Assembly: GCA_023145955.1 (NCBI GenBank)
Contig: JAGLDA010000149.1
Location: 1-17,451, forward strand
DNA length: 17,451 bases
From: Bacteroidales bacterium
Lineage (GTDB): Bacteria; Bacteroidota; Bacteroidia; Bacteroidales; UBA1556
Direction: 5' to 3'
Below are positions 7,488 through 14,875 of the stretch, in pieces. The notes beneath the pieces were generated by a model. That model was not told the origin of the DNA. It worked only from the letters and a program-made list of their open reading frames with translations, and searched no databases. The translations under genes and the position numbers were made by a program. Position 1 is the stretch's first letter; each line of letters starts with the position of its first letter.

Positions 7488-8108
7488 TTATACCAACCCT
7501 ATATAAACAGCATTAGCAGTACGTGAACATTTAACGATATCAGTATTGTCAAAATGTTTTTCTAGCTCTTCCTTAAAATATTTTTTGAAATTAATATAAT
7601 CACTTCTTTCCAAAAATTCTAGAATTTTAACAACGAAAGGGGTATCATCTTCAAAATCATGAATCATTACATACTTTCGTGCTATCCGTTTCATTTCTTT
7701 CAATACTACTGCCCTATCATTCTCTCGCATACCATGCAAAACGAATGAGGCCGTAACTATATCAAAGCTGTTATCATCAAACTTATTAAGAGCCTCAGCA
7801 TCATTTACTATATATTCATTATTAGGATATTTTATTTGTGCTTGCTCTATCATTTTCTTGGAAAAATCAGTTCCAACGGCTTTTTTATCTGAATAATGAG
7901 AAATACTTGCTAGCCACTCTCCAGTACCAGTTCCCACATCCAGAATGGTATAATCCTTCAAAGCAACCTTTCTATTAAGCTTTATACAAATTCTATCATA
8001 ACCTTTTTTTGCAGCTCCACCAATTATACCATATACAGGAGCAATAAAATCAAAGATAAATTTTGCTCGCTGCTTGTCTGTTCCAAAAAAATAGTGCTTT
8101 ATCGACAT
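7488..8108 (-). CDS. Class I SAM-dependent methyltransferase (UbiE-like)
   Basis: A 206-residue Rossmann-fold methyltransferase. Motif I is DVGTGTGEW (57-65), which binds S-adenosylmethionine. An acidic residue follows in VGTDFS (motif II), then NDAEAL and the FDIVTASFVLHGM segment (motifs III-IV). This arrangement is typical of the methyltransferase 11/25 and UbiE-like group that modifies small molecules, but nothing visible names the substrate. It starts five bases after the stop of the M16 peptidase gene, so it is the second gene of that operon; no functional link between the two is evident. It has no signal peptide and is predicted cytosolic. Confidence 0.9.
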   Translation of the reverse strand: MSIKHYFFGTDKQRAKFIFDFIAPVYGIIGGAAKKGYDRICIKLNRKVALKDYTILDVGTGTGEWLASISHYSDKKAVGTDFSKKMIEQAQIKYPNNEYIVNDAEALNKFDDNSFDIVTASFVLHGMRENDRAVVLKEMKRIARKYVMIHDFEDDTPFVVKILEFLERSDYINFKKYFKEELEKHFDNTDIVKCSRTANAVYIGLV

Positions 8109-8113
8109 TTTGC

Positions 8114-11041
8114 TTAATACTTATATATATCCTTTAATTTAAGGCGCTTATATTGTTTATTATTTTTAATCTTATCCAAATTAAATCTTTTAGAATCGCC
8201 TACAATGCTTGTTGTAGAACTTCTACCAGTTATATTATATTCATGAAAAGCTCTAATATCATCTATATTAATAGTCTTATAAGTAGGATATGTGTTTATA
8301 CGTGGGTCATTCACATACCCTTGTTGATGCCAGTATTGCACTACATAAGAACGTGTTCGGAAACTTGGCATATTAGAATTAAACGATCTCAATAAAAACG
8401 ATTGCAAACTTGGTATTTGCTCGTTTCGCATGGGCATTTCTTTAATCAAACTTCCTAATAATTCTATTGCTTCGTTTGTTTTATCAGCCTGAGTACTCAT
8501 TGCTGCATTGAAGTAACCATTCTTATCAAAACGATAAGGAATAGTGAAATATGCATAAGCTCCATAAGCCAATGAACGATATTCTCTTATTTCTTTGAAC
8601 ATAATTGAATTCATACCCAAACCAAAGTAATAGTTGTAAGGTTTTATTCCATATCTGCCAATTTGATCGAGCTTATTACTCGGAATTGTAATTCTAATAT
8701 GGCTTTGTATAGCATTATTATCTTCTAGAAAAAGCAATCTATCTTGAGAGTAACTCGTTAAATTACGCAAGAAAGGTGAATTTCCACGAGTAAGTGGAGT
8801 ATTAAAAGGCATAATTCCAGAAACTAAACTCGATACAAACCTCACTTCAGTATTACCAACATAATGCACAAACGCTTCCTTAGAAAGTACTCGATTTAGC
8901 AACTCTTTATAATCATCAAATTTTAGCTTCTTAATCTGTTTATTAGTTAGCGTATTAAGATACGTGCTTTTTTCCCCATAAAGAGCATACTCATTAAGAA
9001 TACTAATTTTAGTATTTACATCATTCCTAATAAATTTATACTCCATCTTATTTTCTCGCACCATTTTATTAGCAATTTTTTTATCTTCAGAAAAATTAAT
9101 AAGAAACTCTCTTAGGTCAACCATTGTTTGCTCCAACTTATTATCAAAACCATAAAGACTTATGGTAAAATAGTCTCTATCAGATTCGAATGATACACTT
9201 GATCCATAAACTTGAAGTTTTTTCTTAAAATCAATATTAGATAATTTTCCAGCACCAGTATTATTCAAATAATAGGCAAGTTGGGATACTTTTGGCTCTT
9301 GCAACTCCCCCATTGCTATTCTAAAACTTATAGAGAAAATATTATTTAACGGATTAGCCACATAGTATAAGTGCAAATTATCTTTAATATCTAAAATATT
9401 TATATCAGTTTTAAAATCAACATAATCAGGTTCAAACTCTACTATTGGCATAGATTTAATTTTCGCAGCCATTATGGATTCTCCTTTCTCATCTTTAAAA
9501 TCTAATGGTGTATTTTTAGGCTTATCCATTATTTGCTTTTTAGGAAAACCTATTTTTGATTGAAAAGAAAGGTAATTCTCTCCAAAGTATTTATTTGCAA
9601 TTCTAATAATTTCGCTCTTATTAATTTCTTGAATTCCTGAAACAAAATCTCTTTCGTTATATTCTACTTCAGACATATAACCATTGATGACTTTTGACAA
9701 TACGTATCGACTGCTTTCCCTTTGTAAAAGTTCGTTCTTAAGCAATGATATCTTTATTGCTGACAACAGTTCAACATCAAACTCTCCTCTCTTTAATTTA
9801 TCAATTTGTTTCAAAACAAGTTTCTCTCCTTTAGAAAGAGATTGGATTATTGGTTTTGGAACATAAAAAATAAAGAAGCCACTTTTATCATAATGCTTAT
9901 CCACAAATACCTGAGCTTCCAATAATTTGCCACTTGCAGAAAGCGTATCAATAAGGCCAGTATTATCATTATTTGTAAGCAGTTTAGATATAACATCTAA
10001 AGCTAGTTCATCATCATGTGCTATAGCTACTGTCCTAAAACCCAATACTCCCAATGATATTGGCGACAACCTTTTCTTAACAACTACCCTTCCATCAAAG
10101 TTATCCTCAGTAGCAGAAGGTATAACTGCTTTTTTGCCATCCCTTAATCTTACAAATTTACTTTTTATCAACCCTAATACTTGTTCAGTATTAAAATCTC
10201 CAATAAGTATAAGAGCCATATTTCCAGCATTATAATTAGTTTTATAATACGTTTCCATTGCCATAATACTAGGATTTTTTAAATCATCAACAGTTCCAAG
10301 TACAGTTTTATTTCCATAAATTGATTTCGGGTAAAATCCTGAATAAACCTCTTTCATTATCCTACGAAAGATATTATCCATAGACCTATTTTTCTCTTCA
10401 TAAACAGTTTCCAATTCCGACTGAAAAAGACGAAAAACAGGATTCTGGAATCTATCAACATATAAATCAACCCATTGCTCAATACTCTGTTTTGGAAAAC
10501 TATTGTGATAAACAATATTCTCATAAGTAGTATAAGCATTAACCCCTGTAGCTCCAATTGACGACATTACTTTACTAAATTCATTAGGAATAGCATATTG
10601 TGCAGCCTTTACAGATAAACGATCAACATTCTTCAAAACACCATTTCTAAATTCTTCGTTATTCCTATCTAACCGTAACAATTCGTATTGTTCTCTTATG
10701 GAGTCCAAATAAATTTTTTCGTTTCTATAATCAATAGTACCAAGAGTAGTTGAGCCTTTAAACATCATATGCTCAAAATAATGAGCTGTACCAGAGGCGT
10801 CATCAGGATCTAGCTTTGCACCTCCACGAATCACCACTGCGCCTAATATATCTTTTTGGGTATGGTCTTCTTTTAATATAACCGTCAAACCATTCTCAAG
10901 AACAATACCATTTCCATTCTCCAGCATTAATCGCTCTGCAGTACTTAATTTTTCGCCCTCAATATTAATTTCCAATTGAGCGAAAACCATTTGAAAACTT
11001 ATTATTGACAATAAAAATATAATAGCTAATTTCTTATTCAT
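8114..11041 (-). CDS. Exported M16 family zinc metallopeptidase (insulinase/pitrilysin type)
   Basis: A 975-residue two-lobed M16 peptidase. The first 21 residues form a signal peptide ending VFA, so it acts in the periplasm or at the outer membrane. The inverted zinc motif HxxEH is HYFEH at 87-91, with His87 and His91 as zinc ligands and Glu90 as catalytic base. The third ligand is Glu215 or Glu216, in the segment VYEEKNRSMDN. The distance between them is about 125 residues, longer than the 75 or so of pitrilysin, because of a helical insert near 105-155. The second lobe (about 530-975) lacks a second HxxEH, as expected for the non-catalytic half, and includes an RSLAYGAYA segment typical of that lobe. 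Substrate unknown. It is first in an operon with the methyltransferase. Confidence 0.94.
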   Translation of the reverse strand: MNKKLAIIFLLSIISFQMVFAQLEINIEGEKLSTAERLMLENGNGIVLENGLTVILKEDHTQKDILGAVVIRGGAKLDPDDASGTAHYFEHMMFKGSTTLGTIDYRNEKIYLDSIREQYELLRLDRNNEEFRNGVLKNVDRLSVKAAQYAIPNEFSKVMSSIGATGVNAYTTYENIVYHNSFPKQSIEQWVDLYVDRFQNPVFRLFQSELETVYEEKNRSMDNIFRRIMKEVYSGFYPKSIYGNKTVLGTVDDLKNPSIMAMETYYKTNYNAGNMALILIGDFNTEQVLGLIKSKFVRLRDGKKAVIPSATEDNFDGRVVVKKRLSPISLGVLGFRTVAIAHDDELALDVISKLLTNNDNTGLIDTLSASGKLLEAQVFVDKHYDKSGFFIFYVPKPIIQSLSKGEKLVLKQIDKLKRGEFDVELLSAIKISLLKNELLQRESSRYVLSKVINGYMSEVEYNERDFVSGIQEINKSEIIRIANKYFGENYLSFQSKIGFPKKQIMDKPKNTPLDFKDEKGESIMAAKIKSMPIVEFEPDYVDFKTDINILDIKDNLHLYYVANPLNNIFSISFRIAMGELQEPKVSQLAYYLNNTGAGKLSNIDFKKKLQVYGSSVSFESDRDYFTISLYGFDNKLEQTMVDLREFLINFSEDKKIANKMVRENKMEYKFIRNDVNTKISILNEYALYGEKSTYLNTLTNKQIKKLKFDDYKELLNRVLSKEAFVHYVGNTEVRFVSSLVSGIMPFNTPLTRGNSPFLRNLTSYSQDRLLFLEDNNAIQSHIRITIPSNKLDQIGRYGIKPYNYYFGLGMNSIMFKEIREYRSLAYGAYAYFTIPYRFDKNGYFNAAMSTQADKTNEAIELLGSLIKEMPMRNEQIPSLQSFLLRSFNSNMPSFRTRSYVVQYWHQQGYVNDPRINTYPTYKTINIDDIRAFHEYNITGRSSTTSIVGDSKRFNLDKIKNNKQYKRLKLKDIYKY

Positions 11042-11182
11042 CGTATGTAATTATAATGTTACTATTTATGAAATATTACCTTAAATATACAAGGGTATAC
11101 GGTAGTAATAAAAAATAAAAGTTAAACCCATATTCTAAAACAGATTTAACCAATATTTAAAAATTTTAATTATTATATAAAA

Positions 11183-12349
11183 TTATATAGTATAATCGTA
11201 TATCGCTTTAAAGATGTTTTTTTCCACAGTATCAAACTCTTTACCTCTTCGTGCATAAACCTTTTCTGCAACCTGAATTGCTTTCTTAAGGTTATACTTT
11301 TTGAAACCACTAAAACCACCCCAGCCAAACGAGCTAACAAATTGGCGAGGAAAACCTCCACCAAAAAGATTTGTACTAACACCTACTACTGTACCAGTAT
11401 TTAGCATACTATTGATACTAGTTTTTGAATGGTCTCCCATAATTAAGCCGCAAAATTGCAGATCTGTACTTACAAATGTTTCTAGTCTATAACTCCATAC
11501 ACGAACCATATCGTAGGTGTTTTTCAAATTAGATACATTAGTACCGGCACCAAGATTACACCATTCACCAAGTACAGAGTTTCCTAAGAAGCCATCATGT
11601 GCTTTATTGGAATAACCCATAATCATACTATTGCTAACCTCACCACCTATCTTACAAAATGGGCCTATAGATGTAGGTCCATATATTTTAGCACCAGCTT
11701 TAATTACAGAATTATCGCCAAGAGAAAAAGGTCCACGAATAATTGATCCTTCCATTACTTCAGCATTTTTTCCAATATATATAGCTCCATTTGTAGTATT
11801 AAGTGTCGCAAACTCAACAGTAGCACCCTCTTCTATAAATATTTGTTTATCTCCTATTACATTATTTGTTTTGCTAAGAGCTTGAGATTTTCTACCTTTA
11901 GTAATTACTTCAATATCTATAGCTAATACTTTATCAAGTTTTGAGAATAAATCCCAAGGATTATTTAAGCATAAAGTAGCGCTGGATAAAGACACTTCAT
12001 TTGTTTCTGAAGTTTCCATAGACTCTAAATTATCCAGACTCAAATTCATTGCTATTATTTTTTCTTTACCAACAAGAGCTTGATTTGTTTTTAGTCCTTG
12101 GATTTCTTTAAGCAACTCTACAGATGGACATACAGAGCTATTAATCAATATATTATCATCAGCTTTTACAAGCGGGTATTTTTTAGCAAGGTATTGCTCT
12201 GTTAGACTCGAAGTTTTTTCGTCAAGAATTCGTTCCCACTTCTCCCTCATAGTATTTATTCCAAATCGTAAATCTGCAATTGGCTTTGTAAAAGTAAGAG
12301 GCTTCATGTCTTCTCTAACTTTCTGATCGTCAAATAATATATAGTTCAT
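11183..12349 (-). CDS. GlmU family protein (Bacteroidota-type nucleotidyltransferase/acyltransferase)
   Basis: A 388-residue protein of the alternative bacterial GlmU group (TIGR03991-type), predicted to make UDP-N-acetylglucosamine from glucosamine-1-phosphate for cell wall and envelope synthesis. The N-terminal nucleotidyltransferase half starts MNYILFDDQKVREDMKPL and continues KPIADLRFGI, the signature of this group, which lacks the LxxGxGTRM loop of E. coli GlmU. About 185-345 form a left-handed beta-helix of hexapeptide repeats (such as IYIGKNAEVMEGSII and the SNKAHDGFLG turn), as in acyltransferases. Length fits the group and is shorter than classic GlmU (about 456). A good promoter lies at 12393-12422. 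Both enzymatic activities are inferred from family membership. Confidence 0.9.
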   Translation of the reverse strand: MNYILFDDQKVREDMKPLTFTKPIADLRFGINTMREKWERILDEKTSSLTEQYLAKKYPLVKADDNILINSSVCPSVELLKEIQGLKTNQALVGKEKIIAMNLSLDNLESMETSETNEVSLSSATLCLNNPWDLFSKLDKVLAIDIEVITKGRKSQALSKTNNVIGDKQIFIEEGATVEFATLNTTNGAIYIGKNAEVMEGSIIRGPFSLGDNSVIKAGAKIYGPTSIGPFCKIGGEVSNSMIMGYSNKAHDGFLGNSVLGEWCNLGAGTNVSNLKNTYDMVRVWSYRLETFVSTDLQFCGLIMGDHSKTSINSMLNTGTVVGVSTNLFGGGFPRQFVSSFGWGGFSGFKKYNLKKAIQVAEKVYARRGKEFDTVEKNIFKAIYDYTI

Positions 12350-12392
12350 TATCGTGTTTTTTTTGTTTCTATTAATTCTTGATTTGTGCTTT

Positions 12393-12422
12393 CAAAGATA
12401 GGATTTTTTTTCGTATTTACAA
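12393..12422 (-). promoter_or_regulatory. Bacteroidota-type promoter of the GlmU family gene
   Basis: On the minus strand TTG (12422-12420) and TATCTTTG (12400-12393) are exactly 19 bases apart, matching TTG-N19-TAnnTTTG. The leader to the ATG at 12349 would be about 35-40 bases. Confidence 0.75.
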
Positions 12423-12442
12423 AGATTCTTAAATTTTTATGC

Positions 12443-12470
12443 AAAAAAAAAGCTCCCAAAAGGAGCTTTT
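12443..12470 (-). terminator. Rho-independent terminator of rpmE2
   Basis: A 9-bp stem (12448-12456 with 12462-12470, core AGCTCC / GGAGCT) with a five-base loop is followed on the minus strand by a run of eight or more T (A run 12443-12450). It lies 25 bases after the rpmE2 stop and just upstream of the GlmU promoter, insulating the two units. Confidence 0.9.
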
Positions 12471-12494
12471 AAATATTTTACAAGAAAAATACAA

Positions 12495-12761
12495 TTATAC
12501 AGTCTTCTTATCGAAGTGTTTTTTGTACTTATTCTTAAATTTATCAACACGACCAGCCGAATCAATAAGCTTCATCTTACCAGTGTAAAATGGGTGTGAA
12601 GTATGAGAAATTTCCATTTTAAATACTGGGTACTCATTTCCGTCTTCCCATTTAACAGTTTCTTTTGTATTAACTGCTGACTTTGTTAAAAAAGAATAAC
12701 CATTCGACATGTCTTGGAATACAACTAGTCTATAATCTTTTGGATGAATGTCTGCTTTCAT
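12495..12761 (-). CDS. rpmE2: 50S ribosomal protein L31 type B
   Basis: An 88-residue L31 of the type B form, a component of the large ribosomal subunit at the central protuberance. It opens MKADIHPKDYRLVVFQD and contains EISHTSHPFYTGKMKLIDSAGRVDKFKNKY, the classic L31 signature. The CxxC zinc motif of type A is absent, which defines the zinc-independent type B; in many bacteria that form is favoured in low zinc, but in Bacteroidota it is commonly the only L31. The gene has its own strong promoter about 70-95 bases upstream and its own terminator, with a leader of about 60 bases that can form small hairpins. Confidence 0.97.
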   Translation of the reverse strand: MKADIHPKDYRLVVFQDMSNGYSFLTKSAVNTKETVKWEDGNEYPVFKMEISHTSHPFYTGKMKLIDSAGRVDKFKNKYKKHFDKKTV

Positions 12762-12795
12762 ATCTATATTTTTTTAATAATTTTATAATCGTTTT

Positions 12796-12830
12796 AATAA
12801 CCTTTCGGTTTCCTTATTTTCGGAGGACAA
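12796..12830 (-). promoter_or_regulatory. Possible structured 5' leader of rpmE2
   Basis: On the minus strand the predicted leader can fold a 4-bp AACC/GGTT stem closed by a GAAA tetraloop, preceded by a possible TCCT/AGGA stem. Ribosomal protein genes often have autoregulatory leaders, but the stems are short and no known motif is recognised. Confidence 0.2.
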
Positions 12831-12857
12831 AAGTACATCTATTTCATTAAATGACAA
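12828..12857 (-). promoter_or_regulatory. Bacteroidota-type promoter of rpmE2
   Basis: On the minus strand TTG (12857-12855) and TACTTTTG (12835-12828) are exactly 19 bases apart, a full match to TTG-N19-TAnnTTTG. Transcription should start near 12822. Confidence 0.78.
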
Positions 12858-12895
12858 AACAATGTGAGCACTTTTTCATAATATTTTTACAAGCC

Positions 12896-13927
12896 CTATT
12901 TTAGATTAGCTAAAAAGTCAATTACATCCACATTATCAGCATATTCCATCAATTTAGGACTTTGTGTTTTTCCGAAAATTACTCCGTTTTTTACCCTACT
13001 ATTACCTTCAACAACGCATTGAATTTGGTCATTTTCCATATTTAGTCGTCGTATTTCTGCTTCATAATCATCATAAAACTCGTAATTAATAACTGATACC
13101 GCTGTAGCTACTTCTTTTCTCTCTCGCAATAATAAAAAGCCATTATCGTAATGCATTTCATTATTTATCAATAATAATGATTTCTGATATTCATAATTAT
13201 TTAGATATTTAGTATGCATACTTGCCTTATCATACGACTGAAAATTATCGAGCAGAGTAGTTATATCATAACCCTTAGGGAGCAATATCTTTGATATATT
13301 ACGACAACCTAAACCAAAATAATAAAACACATCTTTACCAAGAGATTTAAGCTGTTCAGCAGTTTCATCTCCTTTAATAATTGCTATAGAGTTTCTGTTT
13401 TTGCGAATAATATTTGGGTATTTACCAAAATAATAATCGAAATACCTTGATGAATTATCGCTACCAGTGGCAATAACGGCATCAAAAGACTTCATCATCT
13501 CCTCTTCAAAAATAATTTTGTCAGAAAATCGTGGTTCTATTTCTATTAATAAATCAGCAATATATGGTAGTAATATTTTGTCGCTAGAAGATAATTTGCC
13601 TACAAAAATCTTCCCACTAATAATAACACTTAAGAAATCATGAAACCCCACCAAAGGGATATTTCCTGCCATAATTATTCCTACTTTAATATCTGATTCT
13701 TCAAAATTATAATTATAATTCTTCATCCAATTACTTAATGCATTAGCATTCAGCATTGCAATAATATTAGATAATGATAATTGCAAATATTCTTGAGAAA
13801 ACCATGGGTTAAAATTCTCAGCGGTAATTAGTAATTGCCAAAATTCACCACCAACTTTTTCACCTTTAAGTTCATTTAGCTTATTACCTAATAGTGATAA
13901 TGCCTTTATTCTTTCGTTAATATTCAT
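12896..13927 (-). CDS. LuxC-like acyl-CoA reductase
   Basis: A 343-residue protein of the LuxC/acyl-CoA reductase family (PF05893 type), a branch of the aldehyde dehydrogenase fold that reduces acyl-CoA or acyl-enzyme to fatty aldehyde with NADPH. Diagnostic segments are the MAGNIPLVGFHD motif (86-97), the nucleotide-binding region AVIATGSDNSSRYF (150-163) and the catalytic cysteine Cys208 in FGLGCRNISKI. No LuxD or LuxE partner or luciferase genes are present, so bioluminescence is not indicated. Stand-alone members are common in Bacteroidota, where their physiological product is unclear to me. A -7-like box ends four bases before the ATG. Only about 38 bases separate its stop from the rpmE2 promoter and no terminator is seen between them. 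Confidence 0.85.
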   Translation of the reverse strand: MNINERIKALSLLGNKLNELKGEKVGGEFWQLLITAENFNPWFSQEYLQLSLSNIIAMLNANALSNWMKNYNYNFEESDIKVGIIMAGNIPLVGFHDFLSVIISGKIFVGKLSSSDKILLPYIADLLIEIEPRFSDKIIFEEEMMKSFDAVIATGSDNSSRYFDYYFGKYPNIIRKNRNSIAIIKGDETAEQLKSLGKDVFYYFGLGCRNISKILLPKGYDITTLLDNFQSYDKASMHTKYLNNYEYQKSLLLINNEMHYDNGFLLLRERKEVATAVSVINYEFYDDYEAEIRRLNMENDQIQCVVEGNSRVKNGVIFGKTQSPKLMEYADNVDVIDFLANLK

Positions 13928-13931
13928 GCTG

Positions 13932-13939
13932 CAAAAGTA
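13932..13939 (-). promoter_or_regulatory. -7 box directly before the LuxC-like gene
   Basis: The minus strand reads TACTTTTG, a full match to TAnnTTTG, ending four bases before the ATG. No TTG is found 19 bases upstream. If functional, the mRNA would be nearly leaderless. Confidence 0.4.
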
Positions 13940-14008
13940 GTTTTTTTTGTTAGCTAATTAGGAAACAGTTTACGTTTCTGAGCAAAAACACTCAGTATGA
14001 CATTTGTT

Positions 14009-14581
14009 TCAAGAAAACACTCCTTCAAAGTCATTATCTATTTCAATAACTTTACCAGGAATTAATTGCTCAATATGTAAACCACCTATACGAACTCGCA
14101 CCAAACGCAGTGTTGGGAATCCAACTGCTGCAGTCATTTTACGCACTTGTCTAAATTTACCTTCATTTATGGTAATAGACACCCACGAAGTTGGGCGGTG
14201 ATTTCGAACACGAACAGAACGCTCGGGAAAATTTGGATTTGGAATTAATCTAGCATTACATTTTTTAGTTACATATTTCTCTCCTTGAATTCCAATCTCA
14301 ACACCATGTTCTAATTTCTCAACAGCAATTGAATCTATTATTCCATCCACCTCCACATAATATTCTTTATCTACGGATTTACTCCTAACCTGTTCACTTA
14401 GCATTCCGTCTCCGGTAAGCAATAATAGGCCTTCTGACTTTTCATCAAGACGACCTATAGCCATTGTCCCTTTCGGAAAATCAAATAATTCAAACAGTAG
14501 TTTTTTATTTTTCCTTTTGGTTTGATTTCTGACAAACTGACTAATATAGCCATAAGGTTTATGAAGGATAAAATTACTCAT
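14009..14581 (-). CDS. rluE: 23S rRNA pseudouridine synthase, RluE-like (RsuA family)
   Basis: A 190-residue pseudouridine synthase, which isomerises a specific uridine in rRNA. The family motif GRLDEKSEGLLLLTGDG (43-59) includes the catalytic Asp46 in RLD. The start ILHKPYGYISQF fits the KPY-x-x-x-QF opening of RluE, and the segment NEGKFRQVRKMTAAVGFPTLRLVRVRIG is the conserved C-terminal motif of the RsuA/RluB/E/F group. There is no N-terminal S4 domain, as in RluE, which modifies U2457 of 23S rRNA in E. coli; the exact target here is inferred. It lies upstream of the LuxC-like gene on the same strand, 81 bases apart, and divergent from the PLP enzyme gene. Confidence 0.9.
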   Translation of the reverse strand: MSNFILHKPYGYISQFVRNQTKRKNKKLLFELFDFPKGTMAIGRLDEKSEGLLLLTGDGMLSEQVRSKSVDKEYYVEVDGIIDSIAVEKLEHGVEIGIQGEKYVTKKCNARLIPNPNFPERSVRVRNHRPTSWVSITINEGKFRQVRKMTAAVGFPTLRLVRVRIGGLHIEQLIPGKVIEIDNDFEGVFS

Positions 14582-14641
14582 AATATTATGATATTTTTTC
14601 GAATTTCTGGCTTGTAAAAGTATGTTTTTTTTATTTTGTAT

Positions 14642-14760
14642 TTGTGTAATTATTTAATGGTATAATTATTTAATGATGGAATGGTGGAATGATTTAATGG
14701 TGAAATTCTCATATTGTATAATTATATCATTTCCATATTACAACATTCTCTCATTACAAT
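14642..14760. repeat. Degenerate ATTTAATG/GGAATG repeat tract
   Basis: Three copies of ATTTAATG (14652-14659, 14668-14675, 14692-14699) are interleaved with two GGAATG units (14678-14683, 14686-14691). The right half (about 14705-14760) is rich in the complementary words CATT, CCAT and ATAATTATA, so the tract could fold into a long imperfect hairpin. It lies between the divergent rluE-like and PLP enzyme genes. Confidence 0.55.
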
Positions 14761-14799
14761 TTAGACTTTATTTAGAATCTCTATTATAAAATAAAAAAT

Positions 14800-14807
14800 T
14801 ATATTTG
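14800..14807 (+). promoter_or_regulatory. -7 box of the methionine gamma-lyase family gene
   Basis: TATATTTG is a full match to TAnnTTTG, 57 bases before the ATG at 14865. No TTG lies at the 19-base position. Transcription would begin near 14813, giving a leader of about 50 bases. Confidence 0.5.
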
Positions 14808-14833
14808 CATCCTTATAAAACAAATACAAACTT

Positions 14834-14875
14834 ATGTGGTTAAAGCCACAAAAAAATATAAATAATGGATACTAA
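14834..14875 (+). promoter_or_regulatory. Leader hairpin and possible overlapping upstream ORF
   Basis: TGTGGT (14835-14840) and GCCACA (14845-14850) form a 6-bp stem with a TAAA loop, 14 bases before the start codon. An ATG at 14834 opens a 13-codon frame (MWLKPQKNINNGY) that ends at 14875 inside the main gene in another frame. Whether it is translated cannot be judged from the sequence. Confidence 0.25.

Noticed and set aside
9927..10235. Plus-strand frame of 102 codons opposite the M16 peptidase gene
   Set aside because: Antisense to a clear family member with no motif, promoter or terminator of its own.
11042..11182. Possible terminator or regulatory RNA between the GlmU and M16 genes
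   Set aside because: Only weak AT-only palindromes are present, and no stem with GC pairs or T run stands out.
12896..13927. Part of a lux bioluminescence operon
   Set aside because: Only the LuxC-like reductase is present; no luxA, luxB, luxD or luxE genes are nearby, and stand-alone members are common in Bacteroidota.
14615..14622. TACTTTTA as a promoter box for the rluE-like gene
   Set aside because: The final conserved G is missing and no TTG lies at the right distance; too weak to list in this AT-rich gap.
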